In this document: in pieces, positions 1-11,200 of the stretch | Layout: each line of letters begins with the position of its first letter | Position numbering within the stretch: position 1 is the stretch's first letter | NCBI RefSeq assembly: GCF_003606325.2 | Contig: NZ_CP031843.2 | Coordinates: 310,001 to 374,000, forward strand | Reading direction: 5' to 3' | Source of the DNA: Bartonella kosoyi | GTDB lineage: Bacteria > Pseudomonadota > Alphaproteobacteria > Rhizobiales > Rhizobiaceae | Length of the DNA stretch: 64,000 nucleotides | Notes under the pieces: generated by a model | What the model saw: only the letters and a program-made list of their open reading frames with translations | What the model was told of the DNA's origin: nothing | Databases searched by the model: none | Translations under genes and position numbers: made by a program

Positions 1-145
1 GCTAGAAAAGCAGCTTGTTTCTGCTATGCGTGCTGGAAACAATATGACCGTGAAAGCAATATCAAAACGGGGAACGCACACCACCTATACTTATTCCTTA
101 AAAGGGGTCACTGCTGCATTAAATGCGGCTCAAAAGTGCCATTAA
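1..145 (+). CDS. C-terminal end of an invasion-associated locus B (IalB) family protein (partial)
   Basis: Only the last 47 codons are inside the window; the frame is open from base 2 to the TAA at 143-145. The peptide ends in SLKGVTAALNAAQKCH and carries a region rich in Thr and small residues, which resembles the C-terminal part of IalB-family periplasmic proteins. In rhizobial genomes a member of this family commonly lies just upstream of rlmN, as here, and this supports the call. IalB proteins were named for a Bartonella locus linked to red-cell invasion, but most family members have no defined biochemical role. With so little sequence visible the family assignment is moderate, and paralogues cannot be told apart. 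Confidence 0.6.
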   Translation, partial: LEKQLVSAMRAGNNMTVKAISKRGTHTTYTYSLKGVTAALNAAQKCH

Positions 146-187
146 GGTTTTGATAACTTCTAAAATAGTAATGTAAATTGGAAAGCA

Positions 188-1414
188 ATGGCTATTTCCT
201 ATGACCTTAGACCTTTTGGTTCATGTTTAGCACAAAAAACAGATAATGTGGTGGTGAAGGAGAGTTCTAAGCTCTCTTTAATTGGATTATCGCAAGATGA
301 AATAGTGCAAGCTTTAAAGACACTTGGTGTACCAGAGCGTCAAACGCGTATGCGTGCACGTCAACTTTGGCATTGGCTTTATGTCCGTGGCGTTTCAAAT
401 TTTGATGAAATGCTGAACATTTCTAAAGCAATGCAGGAAACTCTCAAACGTCATTTTTCCATTGCACGTCCGGAAATTGTTGGAGAACAAATATCAAAGG
501 ATGGTACACGTAAATGGCTCTTACGTTTTCCAGCACGTGGGGCTGGAAGGCCTGTTGAAATTGAAACGGTTTATATCCCTGAAGAAGGACGTGGGACCTT
601 ATGTCTTTCATCGCAAGTAGGGTGTACATTAACCTGCTCTTTTTGTCATACAGGAACGCAGATGCTCGTTCGCAATCTGACGGCAGAAGAAATTTTGGTT
701 CAATTGTTGGTTGCACGTGATTGTTTGGGTGATTTTCCTGATAAGAATACGCCTGATGGGGCCATTGTTCCTGTTGAAGGGCGCAAAATTACCAATATTG
801 TTATGATGGGAATGGGAGAACCTCTTTATAATTTTGAAGCTGTAAAAAAAGCTTTATTAATTGCTTCTGATGGCGATGGGCTCTCTTTATCAAAACGCCG
901 GATTACGCTTTCAACCAGTGGAGTTGTTCCTGGAATTATCCGAACTGGAGAAGAAATTGGTGTTATGTTAGCAATTTCACTCCACGCTGTACATGATACG
1001 CTAAGGGATATGCTTGTTCCCATCAATAAAAAGTATCCGCTTGCTTTGCTTATGGAAGCTTGCCGTAATTATCCTGGTCTGTCTAATGCAAAACGAATCA
1101 CATTTGAATATGTTATGCTGAAAGATATCAATGATAGTATAGATGATGCTAAGCGATTAATTCAGTTATTGAAAGGGATTCCAGCGAAGATCAATTTAAT
1201 CCCTTTTAATCCGTGGCCAGGGAGTAATTATCAATGTTCTGATTGGGAGCAAATTGAGCGTTTTGCTGATGTTGTTAATCAAGCAGGCTATGCTTCTCCT
1301 ATTCGGATACCGCGTGGACGCGATATTTTAGCGGCGTGTGGACAGCTTAAATCGGCCTCAGAGCGCTTACGAAAATCTGAACGTTTGAAACTTGAAAATG
1401 CCATTGGTCATTAG
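188..1414 (+). CDS. rlmN: Dual-specificity RNA methyltransferase RlmN (23S rRNA A2503 / tRNA A37 C2-methyltransferase)
   Basis: Radical-SAM enzyme that puts a methyl group on C2 of A2503 in 23S rRNA and of A37 in some tRNAs; cytosolic. The 408-residue protein has the cluster motif CxxxCxxC as Cys146, Cys150 and Cys153 ([12 protein letters not shown]). Cys384, in the C-terminal [11 protein letters not shown] segment, fits the second conserved Cys that resolves the covalent RNA intermediate. [10 protein letters not shown] and the ITLSTSGV segment are further family signatures. Length matches alphaproteobacterial orthologues, which have an N-terminal extension compared with E. coli. The ATG is preceded by a weak GGAAAG. 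It stands alone after the IalB-like gene and is followed by a 740-base spacer. Confidence 0.96.
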   Translation: MAISYDLRPFGSCLAQKTDNVVVKESSKLSLIGLSQDEIVQALKTLGVPERQTRMRARQLWHWLYVRGVSNFDEMLNISKAMQETLKRHFSIARPEIVGEQISKDGTRKWLLRFPARGAGRPVEIETVYIPEEGRGTLCLSSQVGCTLTCSFCHTGTQMLVRNLTAEEILVQLLVARDCLGDFPDKNTPDGAIVPVEGRKITNIVMMGMGEPLYNFEAVKKALLIASDGDGLSLSKRRITLSTSGVVPGIIRTGEEIGVMLAISLHAVHDTLRDMLVPINKKYPLALLMEACRNYPGLSNAKRITFEYVMLKDINDSIDDAKRLIQLLKGIPAKINLIPFNPWPGSNYQCSDWEQIERFADVVNQAGYASPIRIPRGRDILAACGQLKSASERLRKSERLKLENAIGH

Positions 1415-1570
1415 TTAACACAATTTTAAGTCTATAAAGCCTGTATTTTTTCCGTAAATCGACGCGTATAAACCTTATAAGCCTCATGGAGTAGTATGTG
1501 TAAGACAGGAGATTAAAATGGATCCGTGCGAGACGAACAGTTCTTACTTTTATAGGTTTAATAGGAGGAA

Positions 1571-1603
1571 AGAGATTACATAAAGTCTGTTTGTGTAATC
1601 TCT
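1571..1603. repeat. Perfect inverted repeat, 10-bp arms
   Basis: AGAGATTACA (1571-1580) and TGTAATCTCT (1594-1603) are exact reverse complements separated by 13 bases. There is no T-run on the right, so it is not a classical intrinsic terminator for rlmN, whose stop is 157 bases upstream. It could be an operator, a folded 3' end or a relic of a mobile sequence. Confidence 0.6.
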
Positions 1604-1819
1604 GAAATAAGGAAGTAACCTCATTGAGAGGAAAGTTTCAAGGGACATACGTTTCCATCTCACACTCTTTACTTAGGTTCTATGACTTTTAAAAACATCT
1701 CTAGATAATAACTTTTAAAGAGTGGAGATATACATTTCTTGATGCTTTTTTTATTGCGTTCTTTAGAAAGATTACGCTTCACACAAAACGGCATGTCTAA
1801 AATATAAAGACCATTGTTA

Positions 1820-2060
1820 TTATCCATTAACATGTTTAAAAAAAACATTTCTTAATGCACTTCCCACCTCACGACTATGCCTGTGAAAAGCATAATATAA
1901 AAGCCTCTATGAAATATATGATACTATTCATACTTTTAGGTTTCAATGTTGTAGAAGCTTTCAGAGTTTAAGGTGATTCATAAGAAATATTCTTTTCTGA
2001 AGTCGTTATTATTTACACGACAACACTCACTTTTCTTGTGCTGTATAAGGAAGAGCTCTT
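1820..2060 (-). repeat. Possible decayed copy of the integrase-relic family
   Basis: Read on the minus strand, this stretch shows the same succession of landmarks as better copies at 27.2-27.6 and 45.5-46.0 kb: the TTTAAARAAACATTTCT block, the short TGCCTGTGAA block, a CATAAGAAATATT block and an ACACGACA block. The match is by eye, gapped and weak; it is the least certain member of the family. Confidence 0.3.
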
Positions 2061-2156
2061 GTTTAATTGAATATAAACATAACATTTAAAAAGAAAGCGC
2101 TTCACAATATCTAGAGTTCCAATTTAAATTAAAAACGATAGATTACACCTTATAAA

Positions 2157-2798
2157 TCAATTTTTTGTAACGATAAGAAGATGGAGAGCAAAGCTGGTAA
2201 AGGTCCCTGCAATAAGCCAGTCGAGAAAGCGAATATAAAGAGGGTTTTGTTTAAGAGTTTTGGTCAGTTTATGCGCTGTAAAAACAACAGAAATTGTAAT
2301 AGGGAAAGAAATAGGAATGTAAGAGAGTCCTAAAAAAAGTAACTTTTGTGTTGCCATAGGATCGTTCTCATTGATAAATTGTGGTAAGAATGTTGCGTTA
2401 AAGAGTATGACTTTAGGATTGAGAAGATTAATTCCAATACCAGCAAGATAGTTACGTTTGGAGCTTTGAGATTTAGAAGATGTTTGTTCAAAAGAAAATG
2501 TCGGTTTTCTCCGTAAAGCTTGGAAGGAAAACCATAAAAGATAAAAAGCACCAATAATTTTCAGAAGAACAAAAGTGTGTGGCGCAGCAAAAATAAGCGC
2601 TGATAAGCCAAGAGCTACAGCGGTAACTTGAATGGCAAATCCTGTTGCGCTTCCCAAGGCGCACATAATTCCAGCTTTTTTGCTTTGTGTAATGGTCCGC
2701 CCCACAGAAAGCATCATATCCGGTCCTGGAATGAGTGCCAAAATCAAAGATGCTAAAGCAAATTGTACAATGATAGACCACTCCGGTAGAAATGACAC
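2157..2798 (-). CDS. LysE/RhtB family amino-acid exporter
   Basis: Predicted inner-membrane exporter of amino acids or related small metabolites. The 213-residue length is typical for the family, and hydrophobic stretches fit about six membrane segments. The N-terminal signature ALIPGPDMMLSVGR (residues about 22-35) is the conserved first-helix motif of LysE/RhtB proteins, and GIGINLLNPKVILFNATFLPQF is a second hallmark region. The start at MSFLPEW has AAGAGGAG a few bases upstream (minus strand). It is monocistronic, flanked by a spacer on one side and the argG wreck on the other. Substrate cannot be told from sequence. Confidence 0.85.
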   Translation of the reverse strand: MSFLPEWSIIVQFALASLILALIPGPDMMLSVGRTITQSKKAGIMCALGSATGFAIQVTAVALGLSALIFAAPHTFVLLKIIGAFYLLWFSFQALRRKPTFSFEQTSSKSQSSKRNYLAGIGINLLNPKVILFNATFLPQFINENDPMATQKLLFLGLSYIPISFPITISVVFTAHKLTKTLKQNPLYIRFLDWLIAGTFTSFALHLLIVTKN

Positions 2799-2969
2799 GT
2801 AAATCTCCTCTTATTTTTAAGCCGCGTTTACTATTTACAATCTGATTCGCGTTTATCTACGCTTTTTGAGTCTTTTTAATGTTGTTTAAAGAGAATTTAT
2901 TTTCACATTTCTTGCGCTGTTATGATTTCTGGGAAAAAAAGAGTAACGCGTATAGAACTTTAGAGTGAA

Positions 2970-4204
2970 AAAGTAACAAAATATTAGAAATATTGTTTTG
3001 GCTTATTCAAGGGAGTGGGTGGATACGTCAATTATTCTTAAATAGCTGCAAAGTACGCTAGGCGTTGAAGTTGTAAATTTTACGGCGGATTTGGGGCAGG
3101 GGGAAGAGCTAGAACTTTCTTGTTTTAAAGCTGAAATGCTAGGGTGTTAAAAAAATCTATAATGAAGATTTGCACGAAGAATTTATGCTTGATTTTGTCT
3201 TTCCGATTGTTTCGAGTGAATACCGTTGATGAAGGAATTTATCTTTTAGGAACGTCAATTGCACGCCCACTTATTTCAAAACGCCTTATTGAAATTGCTA
3301 AGGGAAACAGGGGTAGATGAATTGCTCATGGGGCAACGGGTAAAGGCAATGATCAGGTACGCTTTTCGCTTATGCTTTTAAGTTCTGATATAAAGGGTAT
3401 TGCCCCAAGGTGTGATTGGGATTTTAAGAAGTCGGAAAAATCTGTTTGAATTTGCTCGCATACATCAAATACCTGTAGAAAAGGATAAGTAAGGCGAAGC
3501 ACCTTTTTAAGTGGGGGCAAATTTATGTCCTTCTTCATCAAGAGGAAAGATTTTAGAAAATCCAGCACTTCTCTCGCTCCTGAAGATGTCCACTTGTGTA
3601 TTTTTTCGCTGAAAGATGCACACGATAAAGCAACCAGAATCATTCTTGGTTTTAAAAAAGGCGATGCTATTTTAATCAATGGAAAAAATTTATTGCCTGC
3701 AACTTGATTTGCAGAATTAATCATTACGAGCACAATAATTGCTATTGGTTGGTTAGATTTTGTAGAAAATTGTTTTGTAGGTATGAAATCGCGGGGTATT
3801 TATGAAACACCAGGTGGAACCATTCTTTTAGCAGTGCACAGAGCTATAGAATCTTTAACGCTGGATCGTGGTGCAGCGCATTTGAAAGATGAATTGATGA
3901 CACGTTATGCAGAACTCATTTATTATGGCTTTTGGTTTTCTCCTGAACATAAGATATTGCAGGCAGCGATTGATTTATCTCAAGAACATATTGAAGGTGA
4001 AGTCACGTTAAAGCTTTATAAGGGGAACGTGATTGTTAAAGGGCGCCAAAGCAAAAACATCACTTTATTCGAGTGAATTGGTAACTTATCGAGGATGATC
4101 AAGGTGCTTATGATCAAAGAGATGCAACTGGTTTTATTAAATTAAATGCTCTACGTTTGCGTACATTAGCAAGGCGTTGTCAAGGGAATCAAGAAAAGAA
4201 ATAA
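2970..4204 (+). pseudogene. argG: Argininosuccinate synthase, decayed
   Basis: Conceptual translation, moving between frames, recovers argininosuccinate synthase from end to end. Near 3000 the ATP-loop region reads LAYSREW then VDTSIILK, followed by [18 protein letters not shown]; near 3250 [20 protein letters not shown]; near 3540 a segment ending in APEDVHLCIF; at 3783-4076 an open stretch starting [16 protein letters not shown] and containing [14 protein letters not shown] and [14 protein letters not shown]; finally a segment ending [14 protein letters not shown] with TAA at 4202-4204. There are in-frame stops (for example TAG right after ILK) and several frameshifts, so no functional enzyme can be made. 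The enzyme joins citrulline and aspartate in arginine synthesis. The start is approximate. Confidence 0.93.
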
Positions 4205-4578
4205 AAATTACTTTGATAAGTATCATGTGGGTCAGTGCTTTTGTATGAAACGCTTAACTTAAGAATTTTTATCTGTTGGTTTTTATAGTTCTTTCGTTCA
4301 ATGTTAGAGTCTTCGCTTTTTTGCGAATAACCATAATAAGCAAGATCCACGAAAATAATAATGAAGGCTCTGATACTCAAAAAAAGACAATTTTGTTTTA
4401 TAGCCTTCAATGTTTTTTATTTCACTCAGAACGAAATATGTTTACAGCGAGTGTGGTTTTTGTATTTTGACCAAGAATATAAAGAAATTTACATCTTTTT
4501 GCTTGCTATTATTGACGAATAAATTCAAGAACCATACACCCTATTTTGAAAGAGTATAATTTTTTAGGATAAATAACG
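4205..4578. other. Spacer between the argG wreck and lysS
   Basis: AT-rich, with short open frames on both strands that have no recognisable family and no good ribosome-binding site. It presumably holds the lysS promoter; no specific box stands out. Confidence 0.4.
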
Positions 4579-6237
4579 ATGCGTAATCAGTGTGACGCCC
4601 TTAGCCTTACATCTGAATTAAAGGATGCGGCTGCTCAATCGAGAACTTGGCCATTTGAAGAAGCACGTAAGATTATCAAACGGTACGAAAAGACGGGTTA
4701 TCCAGACAGTGTAATATTTGAAACAGGTTATGGACCTTCTGGTTTGCCGCATATTGGAACTTTTGGTGAAGTGGCACGTACAACCATGGTTCGTCATGCA
4801 TTTCATGTTCTTACAGAGAATAAAGTAAAAACAAAGCTGCTTTGTTTTTCTGATGATATGGATGGTTTGCGCAAGGTTCCTGAGAATGTTCCTGATCGCG
4901 AGAGGATGGAACATTATCTTGGTCAACCGTTGAGCCGCGTTCCTGATCCTTTTGGAGATGATTATCCTTCTTTTGGAGCGGCGAATAACGCACGTTTACG
5001 GGCTTTTCTTGATCGTTTTGGTTTTGATTATGAATTTGCAAGTGCGACGGATTATTACAGTTCCGGTCGTTTTGATGAAACACTTTTAAAAATCCTTACC
5101 TGTTATGACAAGGTGATGGCAATTATTTTACCAACATTGGGTGAAGAACGCCAGGCGACTTATTCTCTCTTTTTACCGATTTCTCCCTTTTCTGGAAAAG
5201 TATTACAGGTACCGATGATTGCGCGGAATGTTGAAAAAGGAACGGTTACTTATATCGAGCCTGAAACAGGAGAAACTATAGAAACGGAGATTACAGGGGG
5301 CAAGGTCAAGTGTCAGTGGAAGGTTGATTGGGCGATGCGTTGGACAGCGCTTGGCATTGATTATGAAATGGCAGGAAAAGATCTTATCGATTCCACAAAT
5401 CTTTCTTCTAAAATTTGTAAAGTCTTGGGTGGGAAACCTCCAGAAGGATTTAACTATGAGCTCTTTTTGGATGAAAAGGGTCAGAAAATTTCCAAATCCA
5501 AGGGAAATGGTTTAACCATTGATGAATGGCTTACTTACGCTCCAACGGAGAGTTTAGGGCTTTATATGTTTTCAAAGCCCAAAACAGCTAAAAGGCTTTA
5601 TTTTGATGTTATTCCCAAAGCTGTGGATGAATATTATGCACATCTTTCAGCCTATGGTCGTCAAAGTTGGCAAGAACGGCTTAATAATCCAGTATGGCAT
5701 ATCCATAATGGTTGTCCTCCACAGGTTGATTTACCGGTACCCTTTGCTCTTCTGTTGAATTTGGTAAGTGCTTCAAATGCAGAGAATAAAGAGGTTCTCT
5801 GGGGGTTTATTTCTCGCTATGCTCAAGGAGCCAATGCACAAACTTATCCAGAACTTGATCAGTTAGTGCAATTTGCTCTTAAATATTTTGATGTTTTTGT
5901 AAAACCTAACAAAAAATTTCGAGCAGCAGATGATAGTGAACGGGCAACATTAGCACAAATTGATGAAAAATTAGCCAGTTTGCCTGAAACCGCTGATAGC
6001 AATATGATTCAAAATGCACTTCTTGATGTTGCACGTTTAATAGAACGCTATCAAGATCATAACAAAAAAAGTCCTGAAGGGGGACCGGGTGTTTCCAATG
6101 TCTTTTTTCAAATGCTCTATGAGGTCCTTTTAGGACAAGAGCGAGGTCCGCGATGGGGATCATTTATAGCGCTTTATGGGATTAATGAAATGCGTGCACT
6201 AATTGCTGAAGCACTTGCACGATCTGTGGAGGAATAA
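4579..6237 (+). CDS. lysS: Class I lysyl-tRNA synthetase
   Basis: Charges tRNA-Lys with lysine in the cytosol. This is the class I (archaeal-type) enzyme, not the usual bacterial class II form: [13 protein letters not shown] (about residues 53-65) is the HIGH-type signature, and KISKS at residues 303-307 (followed by KGN) is the KMSKS loop of a Rossmann-fold class I catalytic core. The C-terminal part is the helical anticodon-binding region. The 552-residue length suits alphaproteobacterial members. Class I LysRS is the standard lysine enzyme of many alphaproteobacteria, so it is probably the only LysRS here. Its TAA overlaps the prfC ATG by one base, so the two are likely co-transcribed and translationally coupled. 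Confidence 0.95.
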   Translation: MRNQCDALSLTSELKDAAAQSRTWPFEEARKIIKRYEKTGYPDSVIFETGYGPSGLPHIGTFGEVARTTMVRHAFHVLTENKVKTKLLCFSDDMDGLRKVPENVPDRERMEHYLGQPLSRVPDPFGDDYPSFGAANNARLRAFLDRFGFDYEFASATDYYSSGRFDETLLKILTCYDKVMAIILPTLGEERQATYSLFLPISPFSGKVLQVPMIARNVEKGTVTYIEPETGETIETEITGGKVKCQWKVDWAMRWTALGIDYEMAGKDLIDSTNLSSKICKVLGGKPPEGFNYELFLDEKGQKISKSKGNGLTIDEWLTYAPTESLGLYMFSKPKTAKRLYFDVIPKAVDEYYAHLSAYGRQSWQERLNNPVWHIHNGCPPQVDLPVPFALLLNLVSASNAENKEVLWGFISRYAQGANAQTYPELDQLVQFALKYFDVFVKPNKKFRAADDSERATLAQIDEKLASLPETADSNMIQNALLDVARLIERYQDHNKKSPEGGPGVSNVFFQMLYEVLLGQERGPRWGSFIALYGINEMRALIAEALARSVEE

Positions 6238-7811
6238 TGGAGAGAAGAGTGCAAGAAGTAAAGCGACGCCGTACATTTGCAATTATTGCTCACCCAGATG
6301 CTGGGAAAACGACATTGACAGAAAAGCTTTTATTGTTTGGTGGTGCTATTCAACTTGCAGGAGAAGTAAAAGCCAAAAAAGATCGTATTCAAACCCGTTC
6401 TGATTGGATGAATATTGAGCGTGATCGTGGTATTTCTGTTGTGACTTCGGTGATGACGTTTGAATATGAAAATCATATTTTTAATCTCCTAGATACCCCT
6501 GGTCATGAAGATTTTGCGGACGATACCTATCGTACGCTTACAGCTGTTGATAGCGCTATCATGGTCTTGGATGGCGCCCGCGGGATTGAGCCTAGAACAC
6601 TGAAATTATTTGAAGTGTGCCGGATGCGGGATATTCCTATTGTTACTTTTATCAATAAAATGGATCGTGAGGCGCGTGATCCTCTAGAACTTTTAGATGA
6701 AATTGAGGAAAAGCTGGCGCTTGATACCGCACCCATAACATGGCCCATTGGAACAGGTAAAGATTTTGTTGGGACCTTTGATCTTCATCATAATCGTTTT
6801 CGTCAAAAAGACGATGAGATAACACAACAGATAGTTTCTGGCTCCCATGAAGTTGCAAATTTGCTTCCTGAGTATCAACGTTCAACTTTTATTGAAGGGG
6901 TGGAACTTGCTCGAAATGCTTGCAAAAATTTTGATCTTCAAGCTTTCCGTGAAGGGCATATGACACCGGTTTATTTTGGTTCGGCTTTACGCAATTTTGG
7001 TGTTCGTGATTTGATCAATGCACTCATTGATTTTGGTCAAAGTCCTCGTGATCAGGATGCAGATCGTCGCAGCATTGTTGCAACTGAATCTAAAATGACA
7101 GGGTTTGTTTTTAAAATTCAAGCGAATATGGACCCTAATCACCGTGATCGTATTGCTTTCTTTCGGGTTTGTTCTGGAACACTTGAACGCGGTATGAAGA
7201 CAAAGTTGGTGCGAACAGGAAAACCAATGACACTTTCAGCACCACAATTTTTCTTTGCGCGTTCACGCCAAATTGCTGATCAAGCCTATGCTGGTGATAT
7301 CGTAGGAATCCCTAATCATGGTACATTGCGTATTGGCGATACTTTGACTGAAGGAGAAGATATCCTCTTTAAGGGGGTACCCAATTTTGCACCAGAAATT
7401 TTGCGTCGTGTTTGTTTGGGTGATCCAATGAAAGCAAAAAAGCTTAAGGAAGCTTTGCAACAGATGGCGGAAGAAGGGGTTGTGCAATTATTTATTCCAG
7501 ATGATGGGTCACCTTCTCTCATTGGTGTTATTGGTGCTTTGCAAATTGATGTTTTAAAAGAGCGATTGAAAATAGAATATTCTTTACCGGTGAATTTTGA
7601 GTCTGCACGTTTTAATTTATGCCGTTGGGTTTCAGCGCAAAGCAAGAATGAGTTGCAAAAGTTTCTCAGCAATCACCGTTCTGCTATTGCGTATGATTTA
7701 GAGGGTGATCCAGTATTTTTAGCAGAGAACCATTTTTCATTAAATTATGAGGCAGAAAGAGCTCCCAAAATAAAATTTTCTGCTTTTAAAGATTATCAAG
7801 TACGCTCTTAA
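6237..7811 (+). CDS. prfC: Peptide chain release factor 3 (RF3)
   Basis: GTPase that recycles RF1/RF2 from the ribosome after termination. Translation-factor G motifs are clear: G1 AHPDAGKT (residues 18-25), G3 DTPGHEDF (about 87-94), and G4 NKMD. ARGIEPRTLKLFEVCR and the C-terminal IGALQIDVLKERL segment are RF3-specific and exclude EF-G. Length (524) is normal. The ATG shares an A with the lysS stop codon, and GGAGGA inside the end of lysS serves as ribosome-binding site. It ends a two-gene unit; a 446-base spacer follows. Confidence 0.96.
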   Translation: MERRVQEVKRRRTFAIIAHPDAGKTTLTEKLLLFGGAIQLAGEVKAKKDRIQTRSDWMNIERDRGISVVTSVMTFEYENHIFNLLDTPGHEDFADDTYRTLTAVDSAIMVLDGARGIEPRTLKLFEVCRMRDIPIVTFINKMDREARDPLELLDEIEEKLALDTAPITWPIGTGKDFVGTFDLHHNRFRQKDDEITQQIVSGSHEVANLLPEYQRSTFIEGVELARNACKNFDLQAFREGHMTPVYFGSALRNFGVRDLINALIDFGQSPRDQDADRRSIVATESKMTGFVFKIQANMDPNHRDRIAFFRVCSGTLERGMKTKLVRTGKPMTLSAPQFFFARSRQIADQAYAGDIVGIPNHGTLRIGDTLTEGEDILFKGVPNFAPEILRRVCLGDPMKAKKLKEALQQMAEEGVVQLFIPDDGSPSLIGVIGALQIDVLKERLKIEYSLPVNFESARFNLCRWVSAQSKNELQKFLSNHRSAIAYDLEGDPVFLAENHFSLNYEAERAPKIKFSAFKDYQVRS

Positions 7812-8257
7812 CTTAAAGAAAAATATTTTACACAACAATTTAGTATATAATGATTTTTCACGTTGAATTGGAGTGTTTTTTTCTGAAAAGGTAAGGAGTA
7901 TGTAAAGAACATTTTCAGAGTGCACGATAGAAAGAATGCCGTAAATTTAATTTTTATATTCAATAAGTTACAATATATTTGTACTTTTGGCGCCTTTTAA
8001 AAATTTAATATTTGTTTTTAGAGTACTTATGTGAGTTAGAAAACAAGCTATCGCCCATTCTTCATTGAAAAATATCAAAAAATTTTGATATGTTTTCTCA
8101 CGATAGCTTAAGACATGGAATATCTTTCAATCTTTTTAAAATCTAAATTAAGAATCTCCTGTATAAATATAGCTTTTAATTGTATGAAAATTGTATACAG
8201 TCAAAATAATACAAATAATCAATAAGATGGAATTTGTTATCTCAAATACAATATCAT
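7812..8257. other. Spacer between prfC and addB
   Basis: AT-rich and without a recognisable gene or strong hairpin. In many rhizobia genes for a phosphotransferase and a nucleotidyltransferase precede addB; neither is visible here. Confidence 0.4.
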
Positions 8258-11200
8258 ATGACCTATAAACCACGTGTCTTTTCTATTTCTTCTGGAACAG
8301 CTTTTTTGCCTCACTTTGTTGATGCGCTGCTCTCTGGTGCCCTTATTGATAATTTTGCTCTCAATGGAGATATTCAAACGGCTCTTGCCGATAGCCTTAT
8401 TTATGTTCCGACACGTCGTGCGGCTCGCGCTTTGCGTTTAGCCTTTGTTGAAAGAAGCGATACACGATCAACTTTCTTGCCAACCATTCGTGCTCTAGGG
8501 GATGTCGATGAAGATAGTTTCCTTTTTGTTGAAAATCATACCAGCGCTCTCAATCCACCCATTGGCGAAAGCGAACGCTTGTTGCTTTTAGCGCGTCTTA
8601 TTCGTCCATGGCGTGAAAATTTGCCTGCACATCTGCGTGCCATGTTTGGTACAGAAGATGTGCTTATTCCGGCTCATAGTGCCGATGCACTTTGGCTTGC
8701 TCAAGATTTAGCACATTTGATGGATGAAATTGAAACAGAAGCAGCAGACTGGTCAAAACTTAAAGATATTGCCCCTGATATGGTTGCTGAATGGTGGCAA
8801 ATAACGCTCGATTTTTTAACGATTGTGACACAAAATTGGCCACAAATCTTGACAGAAAGGCAGCGAAGTAATCCCGCTGAATGGCGTAATCAAGCACTTA
8901 CAATGCACGCAGAGACTTTACGACGCGCACAATCTGATAAACCTATCATTGCGGCTGGTGTATCAGGTTCTATGCCCGCGGTTTCTCATCTTTTAAAGGT
9001 TATAGCCTCTCTGCCAAAAGGAGCTGTTGTTCTTCCAGGTCTTGATTTTCATATGGATGAAGAACAATGGAATGCACTTGGCACAAGCAATAAAGAAAAA
9101 ACAGCGTGTGCTTCTTTTGATTATGCAGAAAATATTTTTAGCCATCCTCAATATCATTTAAAAAAACTTCTTTCTCTCATGGAGTGTCAACGTGATCATG
9201 TTTGCGAAATTGGCCTACAGAGCACAACAAAGAAAAGGCGAATGGTGCTTTTATCAGAAGCACTCCGACCAGCTTCTACGACAGACAAATGGATACAAAT
9301 TGTTCGTGATGATTATGAGGAGATTTGTGCAGATTGGTCATTTATTGAAGCTATCAACGAACGTGAAGAGGCTCTCGCTATCGCTGTTGCTTTACGCAAA
9401 GCTATTGAAGAACCCCAAAAAACCGCAGCCCTTATTACCAATGACCGTAATTTAGCCCGCCGTGTTGCTGCGGAATTACAGCGGTTTGGCATTGAAGCAA
9501 ATGATTCAGGAGGAATACCACTTGCACAAACATTGCCTGTAACGCTTTTGCGACTGATCTTAGAAAATATTTTGCAACCTGATGATCCCATTGCTTTTCT
9601 TTCTCTTCTGAAACATCCACTGACAACACTCCATCAAAACCGTCATCGCTTACGCGAACTGGCAGAAAATTTTGAACTTTTTGTACTTCGAGGGAATACA
9701 GGGCGCATCAATCTTTTTGAATGTGATCAATTCCTTGAAAAATGGATTGAAACATATTCCCATGATCGTTCTGAAGTGAATGCCCTTGATCAGCAGAAGT
9801 TTGAAGAAGCACGTTTTCTGTGTCATCTTTTGAAGAAAGCTGTTGAACCTTTAATCTCTCTCATGAAACAAGAGAAAGAATGCACCGTCAATGAAGCTGT
9901 GATAGCAACTGTTGAGGTTTTTGAAAATTTTGGGCGCAATGAGGGTAATTCTCTTGCTCATCTTTATCAACACGAAGCAGGACAAGCCCTCTCAAATTTT
10001 TTACGGGAATTGGTCAGTGATCAATCAGGATTAACATTTCATCTGAGCGAATGGCCTGCTATGTTTTCTGCATTGATCGCAACGCGTTCCGTCACACCTT
10101 CACCTGGAGGACATCCACGTTTATTCATCTGGGGAACTTTGGAATCGCGTTTGCAAACGGTTGATACAGTGGTCATCGGCGGTCTTAATGAAGGTTCATG
10201 GCCGATATCAACCCGAAATGATGCTTTTTTATCGCGATCGATGAAAATGATGTTAACTCTGGAACCGCCAGAGCAGCGTATAGGTGTTTCTGCGCATGAT
10301 TTTCAATGGGCTATGGGAATGGATAAAGTGGTGATGAGTCGCGCATTGCGTGTTAATCATACCCCTTCTATTCCTTCACGTTGGCTACAACGCATAGAAA
10401 CAGTGGTAGGAAAACAGGCTTGGAAACAAATTCGTGCACGCGGTGAAATATTACGCCATTGGACAAAGATGCTTGATCATACCAACATGATTTCTGATGT
10501 AGAACGTCCTTGCCCTGTACCACCCCTTGATGGACGTCCGCGTCATTTTTCAGTCACTGAAATAGAAACATTGCGCTATGATCCTTATGCTATCTATGCC
10601 AAAAAAATCTTACGACTGAGACCACTTAAACCACTTATTCATGATCCTAGCGTTCTTGAGCGCGGAATACTTTATCACGCTATTCTTGCCGCTTTTTGCA
10701 CACAGATAAAAAATCCAAATGCTGCAAATGTACTCAATGTTCTACTTACTATTGGACGTAAAGAATTTGATAAATTCAATTTTCCACCCGATATTGAAGT
10801 CATTTGGTGGAACAGTTTTGAAAATCTTGCTCCACACCTTATTCAATGGGAACAAAGTTTAGGACCGCGAGAGCGATATGCTGAAGTGGTCTCAGAAAAA
10901 ATCTCTATAGGGACAACAGGGGTAACCCTTTCAGGACGGGCTGATCGCCTTGATGTTTTGCCAGACAAAACGGTTGAAATTCTAGATTTCAAAACTGGAA
11001 CCCCTCCTTCATCAAAACAAGTGCGTGAATTATTATTTCCACAATTGGCTTTAGAGACAGCTTTGCTGATGGAAGGGGCATTTCCAGATTTTCAAGATCT
11101 TACTCCCTCAAGTTTGTTTTATGTTCCTCTGAACGGAAAAGGTGAAATTAAATCTCAATCCATTCTTTTAACGGCAAAAGATAAAAAAACTTATCTTAGT

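Larger units (their letters stand above)
1415..2156. other. Spacer between rlmN and the LysE-type gene
   Basis: No convincing gene. It holds a perfect 10-bp inverted repeat (1571-1603). Its second half (about 1820-2060) aligns by eye with the integrase-relic family found elsewhere in the window: a TTTAAA run, then a TGCCTGTGAAAAG segment, then a CATAAGAAATATTC segment before an ACACGACA segment. Confidence 0.5.
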
